Shown here: in pieces, positions 45,821 through 53,985 of the stretch
Position numbering within the stretch: the stretch's first letter is position 1
How the letters are laid out: each line of letters begins with the position of its first letter
Source: Synechococcus sp. NB0720_010
Lineage (GTDB): Bacteria > Cyanobacteriota > Cyanobacteriia > PCC-6307 > Cyanobiaceae
DNA: 64,000 nucleotides
NCBI RefSeq assembly: GCF_023078835.1
Contig: NZ_CP090898.1
Span: 558,001 to 622,000 of the forward strand
Direction: 5' to 3'
The notes under the pieces: generated by a model
The model's database searches: none
Told to the model about the DNA's origin: nothing
What the model saw: only the letters and a program-made list of their open reading frames with translations
Made by a program: the position numbers and the translations under genes

Positions 45821-46341
45821 TAACGCTGGCGCTCCGCTGAGCAGGCCAGAAAGCGCTCCAACTCCTTGGTATCCAGGCTCGGTGGCTTGGCCTTGGTCAA
45901 CAGGGCTGGATGAATCGTGCGCAGTTGATCCGCAAGCTGATCGCGCTCGGTCACCGCTGCCTCCTGGCGCTGTTGCAGGGCCTCCTGCCAGACCAGCCGG
46001 CGCTTGGCTTCACTGCGCCGCCACTCCGCCACGGCCTGCTCGTACTGCTCCTGCTCGGTCTGCTGGTCGTAGATCGTCAGTAGACGTTGCTCTTCGGGGT
46101 CCAGGGGCAGGGGCGCCAATGCTGAGGTGAACGACTCTTCCTCAAGCGCCTTCAACCGCGACTCGGTCTCGCGGTAGCGCTCCACCAGCGGCGGCAGGCT
46201 CTCGCGATAGCGCCGGCATTGCACTAGGGCCTGGCGCTGCGCCTCGCTGTCCTGCTGAGGAGCGTTCTTGCTTGCGGGCCCTGAACAACCGGCCAACAGC
46301 AGCAACACAAGTACCGCGGCCCCTAGCCGAGGGTGAGGCAT
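45820..46341 (-). CDS. Lipoprotein with coiled-coil body
   Basis: Read from ATG at 46341: MPHPRLGAAVLVLLLLAGCSG is a clear lipoprotein signal (lipobox LAGC). The mature part of about 150 residues is rich in Glu, Gln, Arg and Ala with heptad-like character, containing YRETESRLKALEEESF and a last Cys near the end (FLACSAERQR). Other in-frame ATGs at 46350 and 46368 are possible. Function unknown. Translationally coupled to the small Cys-rich exported protein. Confidence 0.72.
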   Translation of the reverse strand: MPHPRLGAAVLVLLLLAGCSGPASKNAPQQDSEAQRQALVQCRRYRESLPPLVERYRETESRLKALEEESFTSALAPLPLDPEEQRLLTIYDQQTEQEQYEQAVAEWRRSEAKRRLVWQEALQQRQEAAVTERDQLADQLRTIHPALLTKAKPPSLDTKELERFLACSAERQR

Positions 46342-46366
46342 CCGAACCATCCGGACGAGTGCGCCC

Positions 46367-46678
46367 ATGCTCGCAGGACTCGAGCGACAACGACCCCATT
46401 TGGGGGTATCGAGGGACACGCGGCCAGATCTAGCTGTACACCGCAGCAAAGACCAGCTCTTGGACAGCATCGACGCCCACATCGCCCTGGACCGCAGCGA
46501 GCTGGAGAAAGCCCGCAACGAAGGCGACAAACCCAAGGCCGCTCACCTTGAAGCCGAACTCAAGGACCTCGAGACCTACAAGGCTCACCACCCCGGCGAG
46601 AGCAAAGACCCCAGCCCCATGGAGGTCTACTGCGACCTGAATCCTGAGGCGCCCGGCTGCCTCGTCTATGACGACTAG
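46367..46678 (+). CDS. CP12-like protein with only the C-terminal cysteine pair
   Basis: The C-terminal 30 residues (DPSPMEVYCDLNPEAPGCLVYDD) match the end of CP12, the small disordered protein that ties GAPDH and phosphoribulokinase together in the dark. The middle (LLDSIDAHIALDRSELEKARNEGDKPKAAHLEAELKDLETYKAHH) is helical as in CP12, but the first cysteine pair of canonical CP12 is absent. Start is uncertain: ATG at 46367 overlaps the divergent lipoprotein start region, and a TTG at 46400 is possible. A GAPDH gene lies 2.1 kb away, though tied to arsenate. Confidence 0.75.
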   Translation: MLAGLERQRPHLGVSRDTRPDLAVHRSKDQLLDSIDAHIALDRSELEKARNEGDKPKAAHLEAELKDLETYKAHHPGESKDPSPMEVYCDLNPEAPGCLVYDD

Positions 46679-46682
46679 TGCG

Positions 46683-46922
46683 ATGACCGCTACCGCGCCC
46701 CAACCACCCAGCATCACCATTGGTGAACTGGAGGCCAACTATCAGCTCTACTGCAAGGCACTGAAGATGCTGATTGCAGAGAAGCGCACCCTCAACAAGA
46801 TCCAAAAAACCGTGTGTTGGGGAAAATTGGCCACCCTCCACCACTGTCTTCCTAGGCAGTACAAATCACCCGATTACCTGTACGCCCAACTGCTCAAAGC
46901 ACAGTCCACACCTAAAGAGTGA
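46683..46922 (+). CDS. Small conserved picocyanobacterial protein
   Basis: A 79-residue basic protein from ATG at 46683 (an ATG at 46668 overlapping the CP12-like stop is equally possible). ITIGELEANYQLYCKALKMLIAEKRTLNKIQKTVCWGKLATLHHCLP has a helical look and three Cys. No named domain. A strong terminator follows 43 bases after its stop. Confidence 0.7.
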   Translation: MTATAPQPPSITIGELEANYQLYCKALKMLIAEKRTLNKIQKTVCWGKLATLHHCLPRQYKSPDYLYAQLLKAQSTPKE

Positions 46923-46964
46923 GACCGGCTTTGTGTTCGATCTTGCGACAGAGGTCAATCACTC

Positions 46965-46998
46965 AATCCCGCACAAAAGCGCTGTGCGGGATTTTTTT
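46965..46998 (+). terminator. Rho-independent terminator
   Basis: Perfect 10-bp stem AATCCCGCAC / GTGCGGGATT with a 9-nt loop, continuing into a T run. It ends the CP12-like and small-protein transcript. Confidence 0.93.
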
Positions 46999-47101
46999 GT
47001 TGAGCGCGCGATTGGATTAGACACGAAATAAGTCGAATTCACAGGATCCAACCGGCGGGGCCACCGCAGGTCGATGATGGATGCACCGCTCGGAGTGAGT
47101 G

Positions 47102-47788
47102 ATGGATCTCACCCCCTATCTGGAGACGCTGCAAGGAAGCAACCTTGATGAGGTCCTGCTCTCGGTTGCCGTCAGCGGGAAGGTTGCGCTGGCGATGAAA
47201 GGGCGCTTTTTTCTGCGCTGCCTCTGCGAGAGCTTCCGTGAGACCGAGCTCATCGGCTGCGCCGTCACCGATGAAGCGAGCTGCCTGAACTATCTGAGCC
47301 AAGAGCCCTACGAGCTGCTGATCTGCACCGACTTTCTTGAAAGCGGCAGCGGCTTCGATCTCGCCCGCAAGGCCAAGGCACTACAACCCCAGCTCAAGGT
47401 GGTGATGCTCGCCTTGGGGGATGCGATTCCGGTGGAACATGCCGAGGCGTCCTGGCTGGAGGCGGTCGTGGCCGAGGCGGACTTCATCGAAGACCAAAAA
47501 CCGCTGGAGGCTGCTGTCCTGGCGGTGATGGGCCATCACGCCTACCGCAGTCCCTCCCTGCGCTCTGGCCAGTTGCCGTACCTGAGCTGCCCGCGCCTGA
47601 CCCCAAGGGAATATGAAGTCCTGGACCTTTTGGCCAGCGGCCTGACGGACCGTGAAATTGCTGAACAACTGGTGGTCAGCGAGGAGACCGCGCGCACCTA
47701 CACCAAGCGGCTTCTGAAAACCCTGGAGGTCAACAACCGGGTTCAGGCGGTCCTGAAGGGAATGCGTTGCGGGATGGTGAAGATCTAG
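47102..47788 (+). CDS. LuxR-family response regulator with atypical receiver
   Basis: A 228-residue protein: an N-terminal receiver-like domain (about 20-130) with LLICTDFLESGSGFDLA at the phospho-acceptor position but without the usual acidic pair and with a changed switch region, then a LuxR helix-turn-helix (LTPREYEVLDLLASGLTDREIAEQLVVSEETARTYTKRLLKTLEV). The ATG at 47102 follows GGAG by seven bases. No kinase gene is adjacent. It is an orphan transcription regulator, perhaps not phosphorylated. Confidence 0.85.
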   Translation: MDLTPYLETLQGSNLDEVLLSVAVSGKVALAMKGRFFLRCLCESFRETELIGCAVTDEASCLNYLSQEPYELLICTDFLESGSGFDLARKAKALQPQLKVVMLALGDAIPVEHAEASWLEAVVAEADFIEDQKPLEAAVLAVMGHHAYRSPSLRSGQLPYLSCPRLTPREYEVLDLLASGLTDREIAEQLVVSEETARTYTKRLLKTLEVNNRVQAVLKGMRCGMVKI

Positions 47789-47833
47789 GCCAAAGCGTGG
47801 CTAGAACCCAACTATCTGATCGCGCCGCCTGCC

Positions 47834-48118
47834 ATGGCCAGCCACACCATCACGCTTGAGGCGGCTGGCTCCTTTCCCTGCAACAGCGAGCAGTACATCC
47901 TTGATGCGGCGGAGGCTGCCGGCATCGACCTGCCCTTCTCCTGCCGGGCAGGCGCCTGCAGCACCTGTGCTGCCCAAGTCCTGCAAGGGACAGTGGATCA
48001 AGCCGATCAGAGCTTCCTCGATGGGCCACAAATCGAGCAGGGCTATGCCTTGCTCTGCGTCAGCTATCCACGCAGCGACTGCCTCCTGCGCACGGACGTA
48101 GCCGCCGAGCTGAATTAA
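47834..48118 (+). CDS. Plant-type 2Fe-2S ferredoxin
   Basis: A 94-residue protein with the canonical four ligands: Cys37, Cys42, Cys45 ([10 protein letters not shown]) and Cys75 ([12 protein letters not shown]). It carries electrons from photosystem I or FNR to soluble enzymes. It is not necessarily the main photosynthetic ferredoxin. Eight bases separate it from the following exported protein gene. Confidence 0.95.
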   Translation: MASHTITLEAAGSFPCNSEQYILDAAEAAGIDLPFSCRAGACSTCAAQVLQGTVDQADQSFLDGPQIEQGYALLCVSYPRSDCLLRTDVAAELN

Positions 48119-48125
48119 CACCAAG

Positions 48126-48932
48126 ATGCGCCAAGCCATCCCGGGGAGTACGGCCATGGGCACCGCTCGCATTCTTCTATCTGCAGCACTGCTTGCCGGG
48201 GCAGTTCCGATGCATCCGCTTCAGGCCGCCGAGAGCCGTTGCCCGAGCAGTAGCGGACGCTTCGCCGTCTGGGGAGCTGGCGTGGTCACCACCAGCAAGA
48301 CCCCAACCGCTCGCCTCATGGAGGAGCGCTGGTTGCCCGGGGGGCAAGTCGAGGGCCTACTGGTGGAACGACTGGGCAGCGAAGAACGTCGCAGTGCCTA
48401 TCGGGGCCAGCGCAGGATCACGAACAACTGCGTGGCGGTGATCGAACGGCAACTGCCTTGGGGCATCGACCGCAGCGAGGTGGTGCTCGATGGTCGCGGT
48501 CGTCCGGTCTATGGCTTGATCCGCACCGAAGGCCGAGTGATCAGCAGCAGTTGGCTGCCCATGGCCACCGGGCGCTGCAACAGCGCCAACCTCAACGGCC
48601 TGGTGGTCAGCCGGCAGATGGGGCTCAGCCAAGTCCAAGGCGGCTGGAGTCCCAATGCCGTCGTGCAGCGCGAGCAGTGGAAAGACGGTCGGGTGGAGGG
48701 GCTGGCCCTCTCCAGCTATGGCGCTGACAGCGAAACCGCGCGCTACAGCGGCCAGCTCAGCCTCAACCCCAAGAGCTGCTGGGGCACCATCCAGGAAACC
48801 GACGAAAAGGGACGGGCCTACAACTACAGCGCCTTGATCGTGAATGGCCGCCGCAGCAATGGGGCCCGCGGCTACCTCTACCTCCAGCGCGATCCCGGGG
48901 ACCTCACGGTCGGTTGGCTGGTGCGCGACTAA
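48126..48932 (+). CDS. Exported hypothetical protein
   Basis: A 268-residue protein with a signal peptide; ATG at 48126, or at 48159 after a GGGGAG, which would begin right at MGTARILLSAALLAGAVP. The mature part has an internal repeat-like layout: two segments each with VVxERQLPWG / VVQREQWKDG and YRGQRRITNN / YSGQLSLNPKSC, suggesting a duplicated beta-sheet domain. No family recognised. It overlaps the convergent selD stop by 4 bases. Confidence 0.75.
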   Translation: MRQAIPGSTAMGTARILLSAALLAGAVPMHPLQAAESRCPSSSGRFAVWGAGVVTTSKTPTARLMEERWLPGGQVEGLLVERLGSEERRSAYRGQRRITNNCVAVIERQLPWGIDRSEVVLDGRGRPVYGLIRTEGRVISSSWLPMATGRCNSANLNGLVVSRQMGLSQVQGGWSPNAVVQREQWKDGRVEGLALSSYGADSETARYSGQLSLNPKSCWGTIQETDEKGRAYNYSALIVNGRRSNGARGYLYLQRDPGDLTVGWLVRD

Positions 48933-50983
48933 GCGATCAGCACCCTGGCGATCACCGCGGCCTGCGCAAAGCCCAACTGCCCCAGATGCTCCAGGGCTTC
49001 CTCAGCGCGGGAAGCCGGCAGAGCAGCCAACAGCGGACCGCAGGTCTGCGGGTCGATCCAGAGCTGCTGATCGACGGCGGAGGCTGGGGCGCTCAGACGC
49101 ACCCCACCCCCGGGATCCAGCTGGGCCAGGGCCCTGGCGTTGGAGGGGGCCAAGGTGCTGGCCTGTCCCTGTTCCAACAGGGTGCGGGCACCGGCCAGAG
49201 CAGGAATGGCCCCCGGGTCTAACTCCACCTCTTGGCCGGCGCCGAGCATTTCACCGAGGTGGCCGAGCAGACCAAAGCCAGTGATGTCGGTGCAGGCACT
49301 GCAGCCGTAGTGCTGCAACAACTCCACCAGGGGAGCCTGGCTTTGCTGCATCGTCTCCAGGGCCGCGTCAATCCACTGGGGTTTAGCAACCCCGGCCATG
49401 GCCGCCGCGAAGAGCACCCCGGTGCCGATGGGCCGGGTCAAGAGCAACACCTGATCGCTCTGCAGGGGCCCCTTGGGCCAATGCCGCTGCGGATCAACCG
49501 ATCCATTCACGCTCAGGCTCAAGGCCAAGCCCGCGCCATCGCGCCCCTCCAGGGTGTGACCACCCAGCAAGGGCACCCCCAGGGGATCAAGCACCGAACG
49601 CACCCCCGCCAGGGTCTGAAAGAGCAGCTCCTGTTGCAGCGGCGCGGCGGCCTCCGGCAGGGTCACCAGGGCCTGAACGCTCTGCAGCTGGGCGCCGCAG
49701 GCCCAGATGTCGCTGCTGGCATGCAGGGTGGTCAGCCGGGCATTGAGCCAGGGGTCATCCAGCAACGCTGGAAACCCATCGAGGCTTTGCAGCAACAACC
49801 CGCCGGTTGACGTGGCGGCCAGGACCGCGGCGTCCTCCGGCGGTGGGCAGTCCCCCCCCGGCTGCAGGCGGGCCAGTGCAGCCTCCAGCGGGTCGGCCGC
49901 AAGCTTGGCGGCGCAGCCACGGCAGGCCATCGCGGCCCCAGCGACCATGGCTCCGGTGCGGGCGAATCCGGCCATGAAGCGTCGGTCAATCGCCTCTTTC
50001 CAGCGCCAGAGCCAGCGGGAGGGACCCAAGGACCAGGGCCCGTAGAAGGCCACCGCCCGCCTGCGGCCATCGCCCAGCAACTGCAGGGCCCTGGCCTGGG
50101 GACGCCAAGGCCTCAGGGCTCGCTTGGGCTGCTCCAGGCTGCGTTTGAGGTTGATCGCCAGCAGCGGCGCCGCACGCACAGCCCAGACCCCGGAAGCCGG
50201 CCGAGGATCCCGGCGAATCAGCCCGCAGTCGCCGCTGGCAAAGATCCGGGGATGGCCCTCCACCGCCAGACTCGGCTCCGTCCAGATCCGCCCGGTCTGG
50301 GGATCGCAGGGCAGACCACTGGCCGCCAGCCAGGGCGGCGCCTCACTGCCGGTGCAGGCCAGATCCGCAGGCCGCTCGGGACCGACGCCGCGGTCCAGGG
50401 GGATGCCGGCCTCCGCCAACAGGCGCTCTCCGGCGCGGTTCGCCGCTGGCGATCCCAAGTGCAGCTGCTCACCGCGCAGCAGCAGCTCGGGCTGATGCCC
50501 CTGGGCCCGCAGGGCCAGGGCCACCTCCACCGCAGCGGCACCGCCCCCGCGGATGGTTAGCGACGGCGGTGCCTGCTTGAGCCACTGCAGGAAGGGCTCC
50601 AGCGGCTTCACCCCGAGTTGCCCCTCGGCGTGTTGGGTCTGACAGCCCAGATCCAGGCTGAGGCGATCGAACTGCAGCGGCGGCCGCCCGGCCAGCAGCA
50701 ACTGGGAGCGCGGCAGGTCGAGTCCCGTGATCTCAGCGCGCACGAAGGCCACGCCCGCCCGCTGGCAGAGATCGCGCAGATCAATGGCGCAGTCCTCTTG
50801 GCTGTAAAGACCGGCCACCAGCCCCGGCACCATGCCGGAATACAGGGCGGTGCTGGCCCGATTGACCAGCACCACGGCGGTGCGTTTGGGCTTGAGCTGC
50901 GGCCGCATCAACCAGCGCCGCAGCAGCAGGGCATGGCTGTGGCCACCCCCCGCCAGCAGCAGCAGCTGATCGGGACCGCTCAA
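48929..50983 (-). CDS. selD: NADH-dehydrogenase-like / selenophosphate synthetase fusion
   Basis: A 684-residue two-domain protein. Residues 1-340 are a pyridine-nucleotide-disulfide oxidoreductase of the NDH-2 type (LLLAGGGHSHALLLRRW at the start, FASGDCG around 248-253). Residues 345-684 are SelD, making selenophosphate from selenide and ATP; Cys357 and Lys360 in CRGCAAK sit where the catalytic Cys/Sec17 and Lys20 of E. coli SelD lie. Such fusions are known in cyanobacteria. No selenocysteine machinery is visible nearby, so the product may serve tRNA 2-selenouridine. Confidence 0.93.
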   Translation of the reverse strand: MSGPDQLLLLAGGGHSHALLLRRWLMRPQLKPKRTAVVLVNRASTALYSGMVPGLVAGLYSQEDCAIDLRDLCQRAGVAFVRAEITGLDLPRSQLLLAGRPPLQFDRLSLDLGCQTQHAEGQLGVKPLEPFLQWLKQAPPSLTIRGGGAAAVEVALALRAQGHQPELLLRGEQLHLGSPAANRAGERLLAEAGIPLDRGVGPERPADLACTGSEAPPWLAASGLPCDPQTGRIWTEPSLAVEGHPRIFASGDCGLIRRDPRPASGVWAVRAAPLLAINLKRSLEQPKRALRPWRPQARALQLLGDGRRRAVAFYGPWSLGPSRWLWRWKEAIDRRFMAGFARTGAMVAGAAMACRGCAAKLAADPLEAALARLQPGGDCPPPEDAAVLAATSTGGLLLQSLDGFPALLDDPWLNARLTTLHASSDIWACGAQLQSVQALVTLPEAAAPLQQELLFQTLAGVRSVLDPLGVPLLGGHTLEGRDGAGLALSLSVNGSVDPQRHWPKGPLQSDQVLLLTRPIGTGVLFAAAMAGVAKPQWIDAALETMQQSQAPLVELLQHYGCSACTDITGFGLLGHLGEMLGAGQEVELDPGAIPALAGARTLLEQGQASTLAPSNARALAQLDPGGGVRLSAPASAVDQQLWIDPQTCGPLLAALPASRAEEALEHLGQLGFAQAAVIARVLIA

Positions 50984-51066
50984 GGTCGCCCCTGGGCCGA
51001 GGCGCCCAGATCCATGCCCTTCGTTTCGCTGTAGGCCTGAACCTGGCGCGGTTGAGGGCTCTCCAT

Positions 51067-51810
51067 TTAGGCAATCTGGCTCAGGAATTGCCGGGTGCGC
51101 TCGTGTTGCGGCGCAGTGAAGAATTGCTCGGGCGGTGCCATCTCCACCACCTCCCCCTCGGCCATCAAGACCACCCGACTGGCCACCTGCCGGGCAAAGC
51201 GCACCTCATGGGTGACGACCACCATCGTCATCCCCTCGCGGGCCAACTCCTGCATCACCTCGAGCACCTCCTGCACCATCTCGGGATCGAGGGCACTGGT
51301 GGGTTCATCGAAGAGCAGCACCCGCGGTTCCATGCAGAGGGAGCGGGCAATCGCCACCCGTTGCTGCTGACCGCCGGAGAGCTGCCCGGGGTACTTGTGG
51401 GCCTGCTCGCGGATGTTGACCCGCTCGAGGAGCGCCAAGGCCTCCTGCTCCACCTCCGCCTTCTTCCGCTTGCGCACCAGCACCGGAGCGAGACAGAGGT
51501 TCTCCAGCACCGTGAGGTGGGGGAAGAGGTTGAACTGTTGGAAGACCATCCCCACCTCCCGGCGGATCGCATCGATGTTGCGCACGTCATCGGAGAGGGT
51601 CATCCCATCGACGACGATCGATCCCCCCTGGATGTCCTCCAGGGCATTGAAGGTGCGAATGAAGGTGCTCTTGCCGGAGCCGGAGGGCCCCATGATCACC
51701 ACCACCTCACCGCGGTAGACGTTCAGATCCACACCCCGCAGAGCGTGGTAGCCATTGGGGTACCACTTCTCGACCCCGCGGGCCTCGATCATCAGGTCAC
51801 GATCCGTCAT
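51067..51810 (-). CDS. Polar amino acid ABC transporter, ATPase subunit
   Basis: A 247-residue ATPase of the GlnQ/AapP group: Walker A GPSGSGKST, Q-loop VFQQFNLFPHLTVLEN, signature LSGGQQQRVAIARSL, Walker B VLLFDEPTSALDPEMV, switch VTHEVRFA. It is the last gene of a four-gene transporter operon (binding protein, two permeases, ATPase), 7 bases behind the second permease. Confidence 0.95.
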   Translation of the reverse strand: MTDRDLMIEARGVEKWYPNGYHALRGVDLNVYRGEVVVIMGPSGSGKSTFIRTFNALEDIQGGSIVVDGMTLSDDVRNIDAIRREVGMVFQQFNLFPHLTVLENLCLAPVLVRKRKKAEVEQEALALLERVNIREQAHKYPGQLSGGQQQRVAIARSLCMEPRVLLFDEPTSALDPEMVQEVLEVMQELAREGMTMVVVTHEVRFARQVASRVVLMAEGEVVEMAPPEQFFTAPQHERTRQFLSQIA

Positions 51811-51817
51811 GGGGGAC

Positions 51818-53029
51818 TCAGGCGGGTTGAGGGTTGGAGTTCAAGCGGGTTTCCAGGGCGCGGCTCCCCAAACCCAAGGCAGCGCAGCAGCACCAAAACA
51901 GCACCGCCAACACGAGATAGACCTCGGCGTCCTTGCCGAGGAACGCGGGATTGGCCATCACCGCCCGGGCCGTGCCCAGCAGCTCAAACAGACCAATCAG
52001 CGAGAGCAAAGTGGTGTCCTGCAGCAGGTTGATGAATTGCCCGACCATCGCCGGAAGGGCGACCCGGAGGGCCTGGGGCAGCACCACCTTGAGCATCGCC
52101 TGATGGACCGGCAAGCCCAGGGCGCGGGCTGCCTCCATCTGCCCCGGCGGCAACGCCACCAGACCAGAGCGGACGGCCTCGGCCACATAGGCCGCCGCAA
52201 AGAAGGTCAGCACCCAGGCCGCCCGCCAGACTCGATCCGGCGAGAAGCCACCGGGCAAGAGCAAGCCCAGGATGTTCTGCCCAAGGAACAGCAGGGTGAT
52301 CAGCGGTGCCCCGCGGATGAACTCGATGTAGAGCACCGAGAGCCAACGCAAGAGCGGCAAACGGCTGCGCCGCCCCAGGGCCAGCAACACCCCCAGGGGG
52401 AAGCAGAGCAGGATCGCGAAACTGGCCTCGATCAAGGTCAAGAGCAGCCCCCCCCAGCGAGAGGGGGAGACCACCGGGAGACCCAATCCCCCCGCAATCA
52501 GGGTCATCCCCAGCAGGTACAGCAGCGGCCAGATCACGGGCCAGCCGCGGCGGACGGCAGCGGGAAGAGCCGGGCCAACGCGCCCGGCCCACCAGCGGCA
52601 GGCCAACAGCAGCGCCGTGATCCCCCACCAACGCTGGCTGATGGCAGCACTGAGCTGAAGAAACAGGGGCAGGAGCAACGCCAAGCCGGCGAGCACTGCA
52701 GCGGCCAGGCGGTCGTTCGCCGGCCAAAGCAGTGCCCGGCGATCGGGGCGAGGGAAGGCCCGCAGCCATCCCCAGCTCAACCCCGTGGCTGCCGCCAGAA
52801 GAACGCTCAGTAGCCAGAGACGCCACTGCTGATCCAGGGGATAGCGGCCGATGGCGAACAGGGTGCTGTTGGCCTGAATCACCGCCCACTGGGCCTTGAA
52901 GACCAACCAGTGCAGCAGGGCCTGGCCGCCGGCCAGCAAGGCCGCCAGCAGCACCACAGTGATCAGCCCATCGAGGCGAGAGGCGAACAGGGCGGCCCGT
53001 AGCCGTTGCAGAGAAGAGGAGTGCTCCAT
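51818..53029 (-). CDS. Polar amino acid ABC transporter, permease subunit (AapM type)
   Basis: A 403-residue permease, larger than typical family members, with about eight membrane segments and the inner-membrane motif EAARALGLPVHQAMLKVVLPQALRVALPAMVGQFI near residue 320. Start set at ATG 53029, overlapping the stop of the partner permease (TGATG). Size and order match AapM/NatH of the general L-amino acid system. Confidence 0.92.
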   Translation of the reverse strand: MEHSSSLQRLRAALFASRLDGLITVVLLAALLAGGQALLHWLVFKAQWAVIQANSTLFAIGRYPLDQQWRLWLLSVLLAAATGLSWGWLRAFPRPDRRALLWPANDRLAAAVLAGLALLLPLFLQLSAAISQRWWGITALLLACRWWAGRVGPALPAAVRRGWPVIWPLLYLLGMTLIAGGLGLPVVSPSRWGGLLLTLIEASFAILLCFPLGVLLALGRRSRLPLLRWLSVLYIEFIRGAPLITLLFLGQNILGLLLPGGFSPDRVWRAAWVLTFFAAAYVAEAVRSGLVALPPGQMEAARALGLPVHQAMLKVVLPQALRVALPAMVGQFINLLQDTTLLSLIGLFELLGTARAVMANPAFLGKDAEVYLVLAVLFWCCCAALGLGSRALETRLNSNPQPA

Positions 53030-53985
53030 CAACGGCTCCTCAGCTGCACGGCGCGGTTCAGCGCATTCATCAGGGCAGAGATCACCAGGTCCATGGCCAG
53101 GTAGGCCCCCAGCAGGATCACCATTACCTCCACCGCCCGTCCGGTTTGGTTGAGGGTGGTCTCCGCCACCGAATAGAGATCGGCGTAGCCGCAGGCGATG
53201 GCGAGCGAGGAACTCTTCGCCAGGGAGATGTACTGGTTGTTCAAACCGGGAACGATCACCGGCAGGGCCTGGGGCAGGACCACCCGGCGCAGGGTTTGCA
53301 GGGGGCTGAAGCCCAGGGCACGGGCGGCCTCCCACTGCCCCTTGGGCACCGAAGCAATCCCGCCGCGCACCACCTCCGAGATGAAGGCCGAGATGTAGAC
53401 GATCAGACCGGTCAGCAGGGCCGCGAACTCAACACTCAGGCGAATCGGTGCCTGCCAGACCCCATTCACCAACTCAGGCATCCCCAGGTAGAGGCCCGAT
53501 TGGGCGAGGACGACGCCGGGCCACTGGATTGCCTGGGCACCACCCGGCAAGGAGAGGAAGACGACGAAATACCAAAACACCAACTGCAAGAGCAGAGGGA
53601 TGTTGCGGATCAGCTCGACGTAGACCCGCGCCAGGCCGCGCAGCAGAGCGTTGCCACTAAAGGAGGCCACGCCGACGGCGGTGCCGACGATCGAGGCGCC
53701 AATCAGACCGATGACGACAACCCGCAGGGTGTTGACCAGTCCCGCCAGCAGCGCCCACCAGTAGGGCTGATCGGCGCTGAAGGGCAACCAACTGCCGGCG
53801 ATGTCAAAACCGGCGGGGTTGCCGATCCAGCGCCAGGTCAGCAGCAACCCGGCCGCCGCCAGGTTCTGCACCAGGTTCCCCAGCAGGAAAGCCACCAGAA
53901 CCAGCACCAGCAGACCGACCGCGGCCTGCAGCAACCAGGGGATCAGGCGGCGGTTGCGCCACCAAGGGGTGACAGGCGGAGCCAT
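53029..53985 (-). CDS. Polar amino acid ABC transporter, permease subunit (AapQ type)
   Basis: A 318-residue permease with about six to eight membrane segments and EAARALGFSPLQTLRRVVLPQALPVIVPGLNNQYISLAKSSSLAIACGY as the ATPase-contact loop. Start set at ATG 53985, overlapping the stop of the binding-protein gene (TGATG); a farther ATG at 54027 would overlap that gene by 42 bases. Matches AapQ/NatG. Confidence 0.92.
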   Translation of the reverse strand: MAPPVTPWWRNRRLIPWLLQAAVGLLVLVLVAFLLGNLVQNLAAAGLLLTWRWIGNPAGFDIAGSWLPFSADQPYWWALLAGLVNTLRVVVIGLIGASIVGTAVGVASFSGNALLRGLARVYVELIRNIPLLLQLVFWYFVVFLSLPGGAQAIQWPGVVLAQSGLYLGMPELVNGVWQAPIRLSVEFAALLTGLIVYISAFISEVVRGGIASVPKGQWEAARALGFSPLQTLRRVVLPQALPVIVPGLNNQYISLAKSSSLAIACGYADLYSVAETTLNQTGRAVEVMVILLGAYLAMDLVISALMNALNRAVQLRSR

